A stretch of DNA of 64,000 nucleotides from Phycisphaeraceae bacterium (lineage in GTDB: Bacteria; Planctomycetota; Phycisphaerae; Phycisphaerales; UBA1924), in the NCBI GenBank assembly GCA_019636565.1, contig JAHBXG010000018.1, forward strand, positions 1 to 64,000, given 5' to 3'. The position numbers and the translations under genes were made by a program. This document shows, piece by piece, positions 16,580-26,814 of this stretch. Below the pieces are notes generated by a model. It had not been told where the DNA came from, made no database searches, and saw nothing but the letters and a program-made list of their open reading frames with translations. Positions within the stretch are counted from its first letter, which is position 1, and the number at the start of each line of letters is the position of its first letter.

Positions 16580-17008
16580 TCAGGGCTTTACACCGGGAGG
16601 AAGCACCGGCCAACCGGCTTCGGCAACTTCGTGGATCGGATCGGCGAGCAGAAGATCCTGCATGTCGGTGTACTTCTGGAAGGTGAGTGGCCCGTACGCC
16701 GTCCGAGTTGGGGCAGCTGAGATTCCATCGACCTCGCCTTCGACCAAAAGGTTCTCCATTCGCAGTGATTCAAGAAATGCCGCGGCCTCCTGTTCCAATC
16801 CGCTGGTCGGACATCCGGCGCAAACTTCACGCAGCCGCGCCACGAGTTCCGTTGCCGAGCAACCACCCGCAAGAATTCCCCACGCCGCGCTCGCGGCCCC
16901 CTGCAAGCTGTAGTAGCTGCCGGTTTCCATGTGGATAAGGATGGCCTCACCTTCGACGGTTTGGTGAACAACCTGCGGATGGGAACGAAAGCGTGGTGAA
17001 GTTTCCAT
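16580..17008 (-). CDS. PqqD-like peptide-binding protein with a conserved-looking C-terminal tail
   Basis: 142 residues from the ATG at 17008; no clear ribosome binding site, and longer forms up to 17137 are possible. Residues ~6-90 form a PqqD/RiPP-recognition-element-like winged helix (FRSHPQVVHQTVEGEAILIH, METGSYYSLQGAASAAWGIL, SATELVARLREV). PqqD proteins bind leader peptides and present them to modifying enzymes. After a short linker comes a tail, YTDMQDLLLADPIHEV and then GWP (residues 113-134), which looks motif-like rather than random. It is the first gene of the operon. No separate precursor peptide was found, so the tail could be a docking or substrate element. Confidence 0.78.
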   Translation of the reverse strand: METSPRFRSHPQVVHQTVEGEAILIHMETGSYYSLQGAASAAWGILAGGCSATELVARLREVCAGCPTSGLEQEAAAFLESLRMENLLVEGEVDGISAAPTRTAYGPLTFQKYTDMQDLLLADPIHEVAEAGWPVLPPGVKP

Positions 17009-17188
17009 CGGAGGACCGTGTTGAGGTTCACGAATGGGATTCGCTTGAATGATGACCGAAAACTCTGAAGGGTTGCTGCGGCCGGCGATCTTTACTTGGA
17101 ACGACCAAAGAGCGCACCGCAGTGCTCTGCAATGCACTCCGGCGAAAGCGAGTGTAACACGTCGTGCGCCGAAGCGGTTGCGCCGCGA

Positions 17189-18481
17189 TCAGCCGTCGTA
17201 TGCACCAAGGATCAGGGTGACGTTGTGTCCGCCAAAACCGAAAGTATTGTTCATCACGTATTTCACCCGGCGTTCGCGGGCGTGATGGGGTACGAGGTCA
17301 ATATCGAAACCCTCGTCCGGGTTATCGAGATTGATGGTCGGGGCGATCACGCCGTCGTTGACGGCGTGCAGACAGGCGATCAGTTCGACCGCACCGGAAG
17401 CACCTAGACAATGCCCGTGCATGCTCTTGGTGCTGCTCATCAGGAGTTTGCCGCCGGCACTCTTGCGGGCGTGGTCGCCGAAGACATTGAGAGCGGCGGC
17501 AACCTCGGCCTTGTCTCCCAAAGGGGTGCTGGTACCGTGGGCGTTGACGTAACCGATGTCGGACGGGTTGAGACGGGCATCTTTCAGGGCCATCCGCATC
17601 GAGCGTGCGGCACCATCACCCCCAGCGTCCGGGGCGGTGATGTGGCCGGCGTCACTGGAGTTTCCGGTGCCCACAAGTTCGCCGTAAATCTTGGCGCCGC
17701 GCTTCTTGGCGTGTTCTTCGCTCTCCAGCGTGAACATCGCGGCACCCTCGGAGAGCACAAAGCCGTCGCGATCCTTGTCGAAGGGGCGACTGGCCTTCTC
17801 GGGGGCGTCGTTCCTTGTGGAGAGAGCCTTCATCACCATGAACGCGCCCATGCACAAAGGGCTGACGGCGGCTTCGGTGCCGCCGGTGATCATGACATCG
17901 GCCCAGCCGCGCTGGATCATGTGCGCGGCATCGGCGATCGCGTGACCGCTGCTGGCGCACGCCGTGGCGTGCGCCGCGGCGGGCCCCTTGAGGCCAAAGC
18001 GGATCGAGATGTTTCCGGTGGTGGCATTCACCATGAGCCGGGGAACGGTGAACGGGCTGAGTCGGTCGGGTCCGCGCTCGACGAGCGTGTACATGCCGTC
18101 TTCAATGGTCGTGATGCCACCAACGCCCGAACCGATGACGACGCCGCAGGTCTCAGGATTCTCTTTCGAAAAATCCAGACCGGAATGGCGGACGGCTTCA
18201 ACCGCGGCACCCATCCCGAGTTGGGTGACCCGGTCGAGGCGTTTGGCCTCGCGGAACTCCATGGCGGGGATGGGGCCGCCGCAGGGGTCCCAACCTGTGA
18301 CTTCGCCGGCGATCGTCACCGACCAGGATTTGTACCGCTGGAAGAATTCGGACTCGACCTTGCGGATGCCGCTGCGGCCTTCGCGCATGCCGGCCCACGT
18401 GGAAGCCGCGTCGAGACCAATATTGGTCAGGGCGCCAATTCCAGTCACTACCACGCGACGACTTGAGCTTCCTGCCAACAT
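17189..18481 (-). CDS. fabF: 3-oxoacyl-ACP synthase II (FabF)
   Basis: 430 residues, a decarboxylating condensing enzyme that elongates acyl-ACP with malonyl-ACP in fatty-acid synthesis. The Cys-His-His set is visible: nucleophile in TACASSGHAIADA, first His in NAHGTSTPLGDKAE, second in KSMHGHCLGASGAVE. The N-terminal RVVVTGIGALTNIG and the C-terminal NNTFGFGGHNVTLI are standard. It starts 63 bases after the acyl carrier protein gene on the same strand, the usual acpP-fabF order, so the two should share a promoter. Confidence 0.96.
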   Translation of the reverse strand: MLAGSSSRRVVVTGIGALTNIGLDAASTWAGMREGRSGIRKVESEFFQRYKSWSVTIAGEVTGWDPCGGPIPAMEFREAKRLDRVTQLGMGAAVEAVRHSGLDFSKENPETCGVVIGSGVGGITTIEDGMYTLVERGPDRLSPFTVPRLMVNATTGNISIRFGLKGPAAAHATACASSGHAIADAAHMIQRGWADVMITGGTEAAVSPLCMGAFMVMKALSTRNDAPEKASRPFDKDRDGFVLSEGAAMFTLESEEHAKKRGAKIYGELVGTGNSSDAGHITAPDAGGDGAARSMRMALKDARLNPSDIGYVNAHGTSTPLGDKAEVAAALNVFGDHARKSAGGKLLMSSTKSMHGHCLGASGAVELIACLHAVNDGVIAPTINLDNPDEGFDIDLVPHHARERRVKYVMNNTFGFGGHNVTLILGAYDG

Positions 18482-18543
18482 CGAGGCGCGGCTTCCTTCC
18501 GGAAAAGAGTGTGAATCGAACCGGGCGGCCCGGAATCGAGTGC

Positions 18544-18798
18544 TTACTTGGTGGCGGCGTCGCGAGCCTGTTTGATGAAGTCAATGGCTTCGCCGACTGT
18601 CTTGATCTTTTCGGCGTGCTCGTCGGGAATTTCGGTCTCGAACTCGTCTTCGAATTCCATCACCAACTCGACCGTGTCGAGGCTGTCGGCGTTCAGATCG
18701 TCCACGAAGCGGGTGCCCCGAGTGATTTTCGCCTTGTCCGCGCCCATCTGCTCGGCGACGATCTCGATGACCTTTGCTTCGATCTCTTGGTCGGTCAC
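18544..18798 (-). CDS. acpP: Acyl carrier protein
   Basis: 84 residues, acidic, with the phosphopantetheine attachment serine in [15 protein letters not shown]. It carries growing acyl chains for FabF and the other fatty-acid synthase enzymes in the cytoplasm. A GTG start at 18798 (then [13 protein letters not shown]) is chosen over the ATG two codons upstream: AGGAGA directly abuts that ATG, too close to serve it, while it stands 7 bases from the GTG. The usual upstream partners (fabG, fabD, rpmF) are not in the window. Confidence 0.95.
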   Translation of the reverse strand: MTDQEIEAKVIEIVAEQMGADKAKITRGTRFVDDLNADSLDTVELVMEFEDEFETEIPDEHAEKIKTVGEAIDFIKQARDAATK

Positions 18799-19261
18799 AA
18801 GCATTCTCCTGAAAGAGCGGACGTTCCCGGATTCGGGTCTCCCCGGTGACGCCCACGCGCCGGCCAGATAGGGAGACCGCGGCCCGCTGCCGCCGATCTC
18901 AAAACTCGTGGGGGCATTCTACTCGCGACCCAAGGCCCTGCCAAGTTCGGGTGCCTTGCCGTTCGTGGGCCTGTCGTTTGGGCCCACTAAGTTCGCGGAC
19001 GTTGCTGGATCGGGCCGCTTCTCGGCCTCCGGCGGCAGGCTTTGCGCTCAAACCGGCACGATTCGGAGAATCGCGCCGTCTGCGCCAGCGCACGCGGCAT
19101 TCAAGTGCGGTTTCGCAGAACTGCCCGCCCGGCCCGCCGTATCAGTCTGTCGATACTCCGAGCGGTCGATTTGTCGGTGTGCGCATCTGTTTCCCGCCGG
19201 TGGTGGCGTGAAGCGCCACCGTTTCCTCCGGCGTTCTGCCGGTCGCGAGGGGTGAGTATCC
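18799..19261. other. 463-base divergent intergenic region
   Basis: It separates acpP (minus) from the DUF1444 gene (plus) and should hold both promoters. I looked for rpmF, which often precedes acpP, and did not find it. Frames crossing it are Arg/Ala/Pro-rich with no family resemblance. No RNA gene or clear promoter was recognised. Confidence 0.5.
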
Positions 19262-20074
19262 ATGCCAACCATGCCGCGTGAGCCAGAGGCCTTTGCCGAG
19301 GCCGTTGCCTCCATGCTCCGCAAACTCCAGCCCGAATACGCGATCGACCTTGTCGGCCCGCGGGAGCTCCTGGTGAACGGGCGCCGGCTCGACCTTGAAA
19401 ACCTTTTCCGGATGGTGAACCACGAGCCGGTGCGGGGCACCGAGATTGTGGAGCACTATCTGGATCAGCTATTCGCCGGCGACTCGATGCAACTGACGAG
19501 CATGTCGATCGATTTTGCTCGGCCCCGGATCATGCCGCGCATCCAACCTGTTTCAATCTTCCGGCATCTGTCGCGCGAGCAGGTGGCCCATGTTCCGTTT
19601 GTGAACAACACGGTGATCGTCTTCGTGACGGATCTGCCCCAGATGACCGTGAGTATCACGACCGAACAACTCGTGCGCTGGAAACTTTCGCCGGACGAAC
19701 TCGAACAAATCAGCCGCGAGAATCTCGAGGGGTATGCCCCGGAACTCGAGATCCAGGTGGTCGAATCGAAAGAAGGCGGCAAGGCGGCGATCATGAGCCA
19801 GCACGACGGCTATGACGCGGCACGATTGCTGCTCGGGGGCCTGCACGATCGGCTGAGTGCTCAACTCGGCGGTGACTTCTACGTCGCCACTCCGGCGCGC
19901 GACATGTTTGTCGCGATCTCGCCGGGCCCCGACCCGTTCCTGAAGCGCCTCCGCACCCGTGTGGAACACGATTACAAGCGGCTCCCGTATCCCATTAGCC
20001 CGGATTTCTTCTACGTGACGCGGGATGGAGTTGCCGGGACGGTTGCGGATCTGCCGGAAGCGGAGGCGGCGTGA
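19262..20074 (+). CDS. DUF1444 (UPF0354) family protein
   Basis: 270 residues. The pattern LDLENLFRMVN, PRIMPRIQPVSIF, VPFVNNTVIVFVTDLPQMTV, LSPDELEQISRENLEGY and DGYDAARLLLGG follows the DUF1444/YtpQ family of soluble cytoplasmic proteins, whose function is unknown. There is no signal peptide. It ends ~280 bases before the next gene and stands alone on its strand. Confidence 0.85.
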   Translation: MPTMPREPEAFAEAVASMLRKLQPEYAIDLVGPRELLVNGRRLDLENLFRMVNHEPVRGTEIVEHYLDQLFAGDSMQLTSMSIDFARPRIMPRIQPVSIFRHLSREQVAHVPFVNNTVIVFVTDLPQMTVSITTEQLVRWKLSPDELEQISRENLEGYAPELEIQVVESKEGGKAAIMSQHDGYDAARLLLGGLHDRLSAQLGGDFYVATPARDMFVAISPGPDPFLKRLRTRVEHDYKRLPYPISPDFFYVTRDGVAGTVADLPEAEAA

Positions 20075-20358
20075 CCACGGCGAGCGTGCGCATCGACGGA
20101 GCTTCTTGCGGATGAAGAATTCTTTATCTTGCTCGCGACATGTAATGATCCGGGGAAGCGGATCGTTACGGGCGCCCGATCCGTGGCCAACGGAGAGATG
20201 CTTGCGGCCGTCCGTTCTGGCTACTGAAAGCAGTGCGCGTCCACAAACGACACCACAGGTGAACCCGGCTTCGCGGCCCATTTGACGTGCATTGCGCTTG
20301 CAATTCGCTCGCCAACCCATCAGAATGAAGTTGGTCTGGGGGTAGCAAGGAGCATCCA

Positions 20359-21633
20359 GTGCGAGCAGCGTGCTTGGTTGTCGGTACCGCGTTGTGGTTC
20401 TCGGTGTCCGCCTGGGGTCAGGTTCAGTACTTGACACAGGCAAGGTCGGTCAAGGCTCAATCGGCGGGGTTACCTGCGCAAACTGCCGCGGCGACGGACT
20501 TTGGACTGTTCAACGTCGGTTTGCAATCGATCGGAACACCCGAGACGCAGTCGACCGGCCAAGCATTCGCGGGTCAGACTTCTGTGCTTGGGCCGATGCA
20601 AATGCGCTGCTCGGGTTCCGCGAACCCTGGTGTGAGCGTGGGCTACTACTCGGGATATGGCACGGCATTTTCGAAGCACAACGTGACATTCTCGGTGCCC
20701 GTTGATATGCCTGTTAATTTCATCTCGAACATCAGTTATGCGAACGTCGGGCTTACCGGTCCGGGCATTAACTTCGCACACGGATACATGGGCAGCGCCA
20801 ACGAAAGCGGAACGCTTCTGGCGGGGCAGACCTACACAGTTTACGGCGAGACGTACGGCGAGATTCAATTTGGCCACGCGCTGCCCGGCAGCTTCTCGTA
20901 CACGCTCACGCTCGGCATACCGCCCGCGGCGCCCACTTCGGGCAGCGCGTCTCCATCCTCGAATGTATGCCCGGGAGACGCGGTTGTTGTTTCGGTTCCG
21001 GCACCACCCGCAGGCCATGTGATTGATTGGTATTACAACGAGGTTCTCGTTGGCACGGGAGCGCAGATCACCGTGCACCCTCCGAATGTCTCCAGTCCTG
21101 CTTATCTCGCACAGACGAGACGCTTGAGCGATGGAGCCGTATCAATCAACCGGAAGGCTGTGACTGTTTCGGTGAACAACGCCGCAACGCCTTATGCCGC
21201 GCAAGTCAACCGCGATAATTTGTGCCAGTATGACAACGGGACTATCCAACTGAATGCGGGGGTGCAGTACAGCGGTACCTTTTTGTGGAGCGCCGGCAGT
21301 TGTGATGGCCCGACCATTGCAACAGGGTTTTCGGTCACGATACCCGCGCCCAAGGTGACGACGACGTACTACGTTCGGATCATGAACAGCTGCCTCACGG
21401 GAGACTGCGTCTCGCGGACTGTGCACGTTCGCGATTGCCCGGGCGACTTCACGTGCGACGGGCTTGTCCTGGACAATGACTTTGTGGCGTTCGCGTCGGG
21501 ATATGACATTTTGGTCTGTTCGGACCCGTCAATGCCGAGCGGTTGTCCGGCGGATCTCAATGCGGATGGGTTCGTTGACGATGCGGACTTTGTCCTGTTC
21601 GCATCCGCGTACGGCACGCTCGTCTGCCCGTGA
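20359..21633 (+). CDS. Secreted protein with Ig-like region and two dockerin-like repeats
   Basis: 424 residues from a GTG start, with AAGGAG 5 bases upstream. It begins with a signal peptide (RAACLVVGTALWFSVSAWGQ). Residues ~40-190 form a Gly/Ser/Thr-rich beta region; ~195-360 contain Ig-like segments (VCPGDAVVVSVPAPPAGH, GTFLWSAGSCDG, TTTYYVRIMNSC). The C-terminus has two Ca2+-loop repeats, DFTCDGLVLDNDFVAF and DLNADGFVDDADFVLF, matching those of the transglutaminase at 1367-3625. Probably exported and displayed by a shared planctomycete system. No catalytic residues are recognised. Confidence 0.82.
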   Translation: MRAACLVVGTALWFSVSAWGQVQYLTQARSVKAQSAGLPAQTAAATDFGLFNVGLQSIGTPETQSTGQAFAGQTSVLGPMQMRCSGSANPGVSVGYYSGYGTAFSKHNVTFSVPVDMPVNFISNISYANVGLTGPGINFAHGYMGSANESGTLLAGQTYTVYGETYGEIQFGHALPGSFSYTLTLGIPPAAPTSGSASPSSNVCPGDAVVVSVPAPPAGHVIDWYYNEVLVGTGAQITVHPPNVSSPAYLAQTRRLSDGAVSINRKAVTVSVNNAATPYAAQVNRDNLCQYDNGTIQLNAGVQYSGTFLWSAGSCDGPTIATGFSVTIPAPKVTTTYYVRIMNSCLTGDCVSRTVHVRDCPGDFTCDGLVLDNDFVAFASGYDILVCSDPSMPSGCPADLNADGFVDDADFVLFASAYGTLVCP

Positions 21634-21674
21634 GCGCTGCGCCGTTTGCGGGAACAGATCTCCATGACTTACGA

Positions 21675-21704
21675 GGGCGACGCGTCGGCGATCGCCCTTT
21701 TTTC
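21675..21704 (+). terminator. Intrinsic terminator after the dockerin-repeat protein gene
   Basis: GGGCGA (21675-21680) pairs with TCGCCC (21692-21697), followed at once by TTTTTT. It lies about 42 bases after the stop at 21633, in the right orientation, and ahead of the next gene's start. Confidence 0.75.
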
Positions 21705-21762
21705 TTGGCCATTTGCAACGATCGTTGCGCGAACGTGTTATTCTCCCGCAACGGGAGATTGC

Positions 21763-22050
21763 ATGGCTCACTTGAATTCTCGCACCTGGGTCCGCTTCTC
21801 GGTTCGCTCTTTGGCGTGTGGAGTTGTCGTCGCAGCCCTGGGAGCCTGCGTCACCCGCCCCGATGCCCACGATCACGACGATGACCTCGACAAGTGGTAC
21901 GTCCATTGCCGCCTGCACGATCAGCCGTGGTGTCTTGGCCCGTTCCGACGCCAGAAAGACGCGGATCAGGCAGGTTGGGAGCATGAATTCTGGCTGCACA
22001 TGAGCCAGAACACGACGCGGACCGACCATGAGCCGTGCGGCTCCAATTAA
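21763..22050 (+). CDS. Small lipoprotein
   Basis: 95 residues from the ATG at 21763, placed after GGGAGATTGC; a longer frame upstream runs through the terminator and is rejected. The N-terminus is a lipoprotein signal (GVVVAALGAC, Cys29). The mature part is short and His/Asp/Trp-rich: HDHDDDLDKWYVHCRLHD, then QPWCLGPFRRQKDADQAG and WEHEFWLHM, with two further cysteines. The HDHDDD patch could bind metal, but no family is recognised. It is convergent with ftsH. Confidence 0.65.
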   Translation: MAHLNSRTWVRFSVRSLACGVVVAALGACVTRPDAHDHDDDLDKWYVHCRLHDQPWCLGPFRRQKDADQAGWEHEFWLHMSQNTTRTDHEPCGSN

Positions 22051-22135
22051 TGCATCGGGCTGATCGGCGCCCTTAGGACCCTTGCATGAAAACATCAGCC
22101 CGCGCAAAGGCTTCAGTCCAATTCGAATGCGCGAA

Positions 22136-24346
<2,211 letters not shown>

Positions 24347-24516
24347 CGGTTAGAGGCCCCTCCCCGGCGTCGCGATACGCCTCCCTCAGGGTCGGACTGC
24401 CAATGCGGCGGCTTTCCCGACGCCCGGCAAGCACCGTCACCGAAGGGTAGGCGAATTCCGACTTCTTGCTGGAACCCCGGCAATCCCGATGCCAGAGGCG
24501 CCCTCCGGCCGGCGGC

Positions 24517-25047
24517 TCACCAGTTGGTGCGCAGTTCGGACACGATGTCTTTCGCCATCCGCTGTGCCGCGGATGTCTGGCCGTATTCAATCTTTTCGCT
24601 GACGCCGCGCGTGGGCACGAAGGTGTCGGCGCTGCTGAAATTGCGGCGGCCGACGATTGTCTTGCCGGTGGTGTTGTCAACCCACTGAAAATCCACCGTG
24701 ATGATGTAACCGAGTTCCTGCACATAGCCGCTGGGATCAAGGGCGGTCTGGCGGAGTTGCACGCTGGTAATGGTTCCGTTCAGCGTGGTGTCGGCCGCGG
24801 GCGACGGGTCAATGATCCAGGGCGTCTTGTTCTGCACTTCCTTGATAATCGCGTCGCTGAGTTCGGCCTCAACGCCCTTGTAGAACGTTTTGTTCTGAAA
24901 AATCGGGACTTGAATCGTCCGCGTCTCGGTTTCGTAGGTGTTGGCGAACGAATAGCCCTTCGTCGGGTCCGAAGAGCAACCGAAGCACGCCAGCATAAGG
25001 GCGCCGGTGGTGGCGATTGCCGCGCATGCATCTCGCCTGCCATTCAC
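24517..25047 (-). CDS. LptE-like LPS-assembly lipoprotein
   Basis: 176 residues from a GTG at 25047, which overlaps the upstream gene's stop (GTGA) and has AGGAG 10 bases before it. It has a lipoprotein-type signal (ALMLACFGCSS) and the LptE pattern: GYSFANTYETETRTIQVPIF then NKTFYKGVEAELSDAIIKEV, TTLNGTITSVQLRQTALD and VDFQWVDNTTGKTIVGRR. LptE plugs the LptD barrel in the outer membrane and helps insert lipopolysaccharide. Coupling to a BamD-like gene links two outer-membrane assembly functions. Confidence 0.85.
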   Translation of the reverse strand: MNGRRDACAAIATTGALMLACFGCSSDPTKGYSFANTYETETRTIQVPIFQNKTFYKGVEAELSDAIIKEVQNKTPWIIDPSPAADTTLNGTITSVQLRQTALDPSGYVQELGYIITVDFQWVDNTTGKTIVGRRNFSSADTFVPTRGVSEKIEYGQTSAAQRMAKDIVSELRTNW

Positions 25048-26189
25048 TTTGGCTGCTCCTTCGCGGGCTCTGCCGGTCCCGGCTCGGTCGGGGTTTCGGA
25101 AGCGGACGGCTCTGCGTGCTTTTCGCCGACCTTGAGTGTGCCCTGAGAATCGGTCGAGGTCGATGGAACATCGGCCGAGTCGCTCTCGTCGTCGGTCCGC
25201 TTTGTTCGCTTGGGCGGCAAGGGCCAGTTTCGCTTTTCGAAGATGAGGCGCGTTTCGTCCGAAGCGACCGTGTCGGGGTGTTTTTGAAGGAGCCGCTTGA
25301 GCGTGTATCGCGCCGAGACCGGGTCCCCTCGCTTGAAGTACCATTTCGCTGTCTCGAACATCTGGTCTGCAGCGGACTCGTCGAGGCGGGCGATCAATGC
25401 GTCGTTCATGCCGATCTGCTCGGCCGATTTGGGGTAGCGTGCCGCGAAATCGCGCACGAGGTATTGGGCCTCGATCAGGCCGGATGCGTCGTAACGCGGT
25501 CCTTTGTAACGGCCGATGTTCGCGAAAACCCGTCGTTCCATCGCCAGTTCGCGGTATTCGCTCGTCGGGAAATTAGCCAGGAAAATGTCATACGCCTCGG
25601 CGGCCATGCGAAGGTCTCGGGCCCGGTAGTAGTAATTCGCGAGTTCGATAGCGGCGCGCTGGGCCAACTGGCTGCCCGGGGCACGCTCCTGCACGCGGAT
25701 GAGAAGTTCTTCGCCGATGCGCGTCGCGCTATCGATCCGGAGCCCCCAGGTTTTCTTCCGGAGGCCGTTGAGGTACATCAAGCCGATCTCGAGCTCTCGT
25801 TCGAGCGCTGTCACAAACTGCGGCGTACCGGGGTATTCCTTGATCACGCGCTCGTAGTCGTACAGCGCCTCGTATTCATCCTTCATGGCGAGTTTGGCAT
25901 CGCCTCGGCGGAGGAGAGCTTCGGCCGTTTCGGGCTTGTCCTGCGCCGCGTTGCGCTTGATCCAGCTATCGAGAAGGGCGAGCGCGCCCTGCGGCCGGTT
26001 CTCCGCGAGCTGTTTTCGAGCGCGGTTCATCACGCCTTCGTCGCTCGACGGATCGATCTCGCTGGTGGCCGGTACCCAATTGCCGTCTGCATCGAGGCGG
26101 AGCGTGTTCTGGGCGAGAGACGGCGCCGTCACGAGCCCGAAAGCCGAAACGACCGCGAACAGGAACACCATGCGGAACAGGAATGTCAC
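25044..26189 (-). CDS. BamD/YfiO-like outer-membrane assembly TPR protein
   Basis: 381 residues with a signal peptide (FRMVFLFAVVSAFGLVTAPSLAQ). TPR-like repeats fill the middle: RARKQLAENRPQGALALLDSW, ALYDYERVIKEYPGTPQFV, ELANYYYRARDLRMAAEAYDIFLANFP in pieces, and FETAKWYFKRGDPVSARYTLKRLL. The last repeat pattern and length match BamD, which docks on BamA to fold outer-membrane proteins. A Cys lipidation site is not evident, unlike E. coli BamD. The C-terminal 60 residues are a Pro/Glu/Ser-rich disordered tail. It is followed directly by the LptE-like gene. Confidence 0.82.
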   Translation of the reverse strand: MTFLFRMVFLFAVVSAFGLVTAPSLAQNTLRLDADGNWVPATSEIDPSSDEGVMNRARKQLAENRPQGALALLDSWIKRNAAQDKPETAEALLRRGDAKLAMKDEYEALYDYERVIKEYPGTPQFVTALERELEIGLMYLNGLRKKTWGLRIDSATRIGEELLIRVQERAPGSQLAQRAAIELANYYYRARDLRMAAEAYDIFLANFPTSEYRELAMERRVFANIGRYKGPRYDASGLIEAQYLVRDFAARYPKSAEQIGMNDALIARLDESAADQMFETAKWYFKRGDPVSARYTLKRLLQKHPDTVASDETRLIFEKRNWPLPPKRTKRTDDESDSADVPSTSTDSQGTLKVGEKHAEPSASETPTEPGPAEPAKEQPK

Positions 26190-26251
26190 GGGGCAAGCGT
26201 ACCGCCCCGGGGAACGTTCCGCCTAGCGGCAGCTCCCTGCGGTCCGGCAGA

Positions 26252-26641
26252 TCATGCCGCGCTCTTCCGGAAGCGCTCGATGTCTGGACGGATGGTCTCG
26301 TTCTTGCCTGCAGCGGCGCCGACTTCGCTGATCACCTGGCGAGCCTCGGGGGAAAGATCGACGAATTCCAATCCGATTTCCTTGCGGGTGCCCCCGACCA
26401 GCCGACGCAGCTTTGTCGTCCACGAGAGTTCTTCGCTCGCGTCCTTGACCCAAGCGACCCGGCAACGAACGACGACAGCCCCCGAGATTCCGAGCAATCG
26501 CACAGGGACGACGTCGTCCAACTTCGGTGCGGTACCGGAAGCGGTGTTGACCCGCATCCCTCCGGCGGACATGTCAAGAACCTCACCCAGCGAGGTTCCC
26601 ACGAACTGACAAACCACCCTGCCGAACTTTCGGGGATTCAT
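26252..26641 (-). CDS. PilZ-domain protein
   Basis: 129 residues from the ATG at 26641; a TTG 14 codons upstream is an alternative and neither has a good ribosome binding site. The sequence has the PilZ hallmarks: the basic start (NPRKFGRVVCQFV) and DMSAGGMRVNT, the D-S-x-G-G-x-R-V motif, then EIGLEFVDLSPEARQVI. PilZ domains bind cyclic di-GMP and control motility, polysaccharide synthesis or transcription. The RxxxR arm is imperfect here (R-K-F-G-R), so ligand binding is likely but unproven. Confidence 0.75.
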   Translation of the reverse strand: MNPRKFGRVVCQFVGTSLGEVLDMSAGGMRVNTASGTAPKLDDVVPVRLLGISGAVVVRCRVAWVKDASEELSWTTKLRRLVGGTRKEIGLEFVDLSPEARQVISEVGAAAGKNETIRPDIERFRKSAA

Positions 26642-26814
26642 GCTACGAAGATCGGCCCTGGTGGGCGCGCCCGTCAGCGGCAAACCAATTGGCGCGGTCT
26701 ATTCATTCCGGTCATGCCGAGACGACCGCGTATCCAGACCGCTATCGGGCTGCGACTGCGGCCGATGGTCGGGCAAATTGCCGATGTACCGCCGACCCAT
26801 TCCCGCTCGGGCGC

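Noticed and set aside
12124..17008. Classical lasso-peptide cluster
   Set aside because: Only the PqqD-like, kinase and nucleotidyltransferase elements are present; no lasso cyclase, protease or precursor peptide was found.
22056..22102. 9-base inverted repeat CGGGCTGAT / ATCAGCCCG between the small lipoprotein and ftsH genes
   Set aside because: The 29-base loop and lack of a T run make it too weak to call a terminator, although the convergent position fits.
25017..26609. 530-codon plus-strand frame
   Set aside because: Antisense to the LptE-, BamD- and PilZ-like genes, which have clear family signatures.
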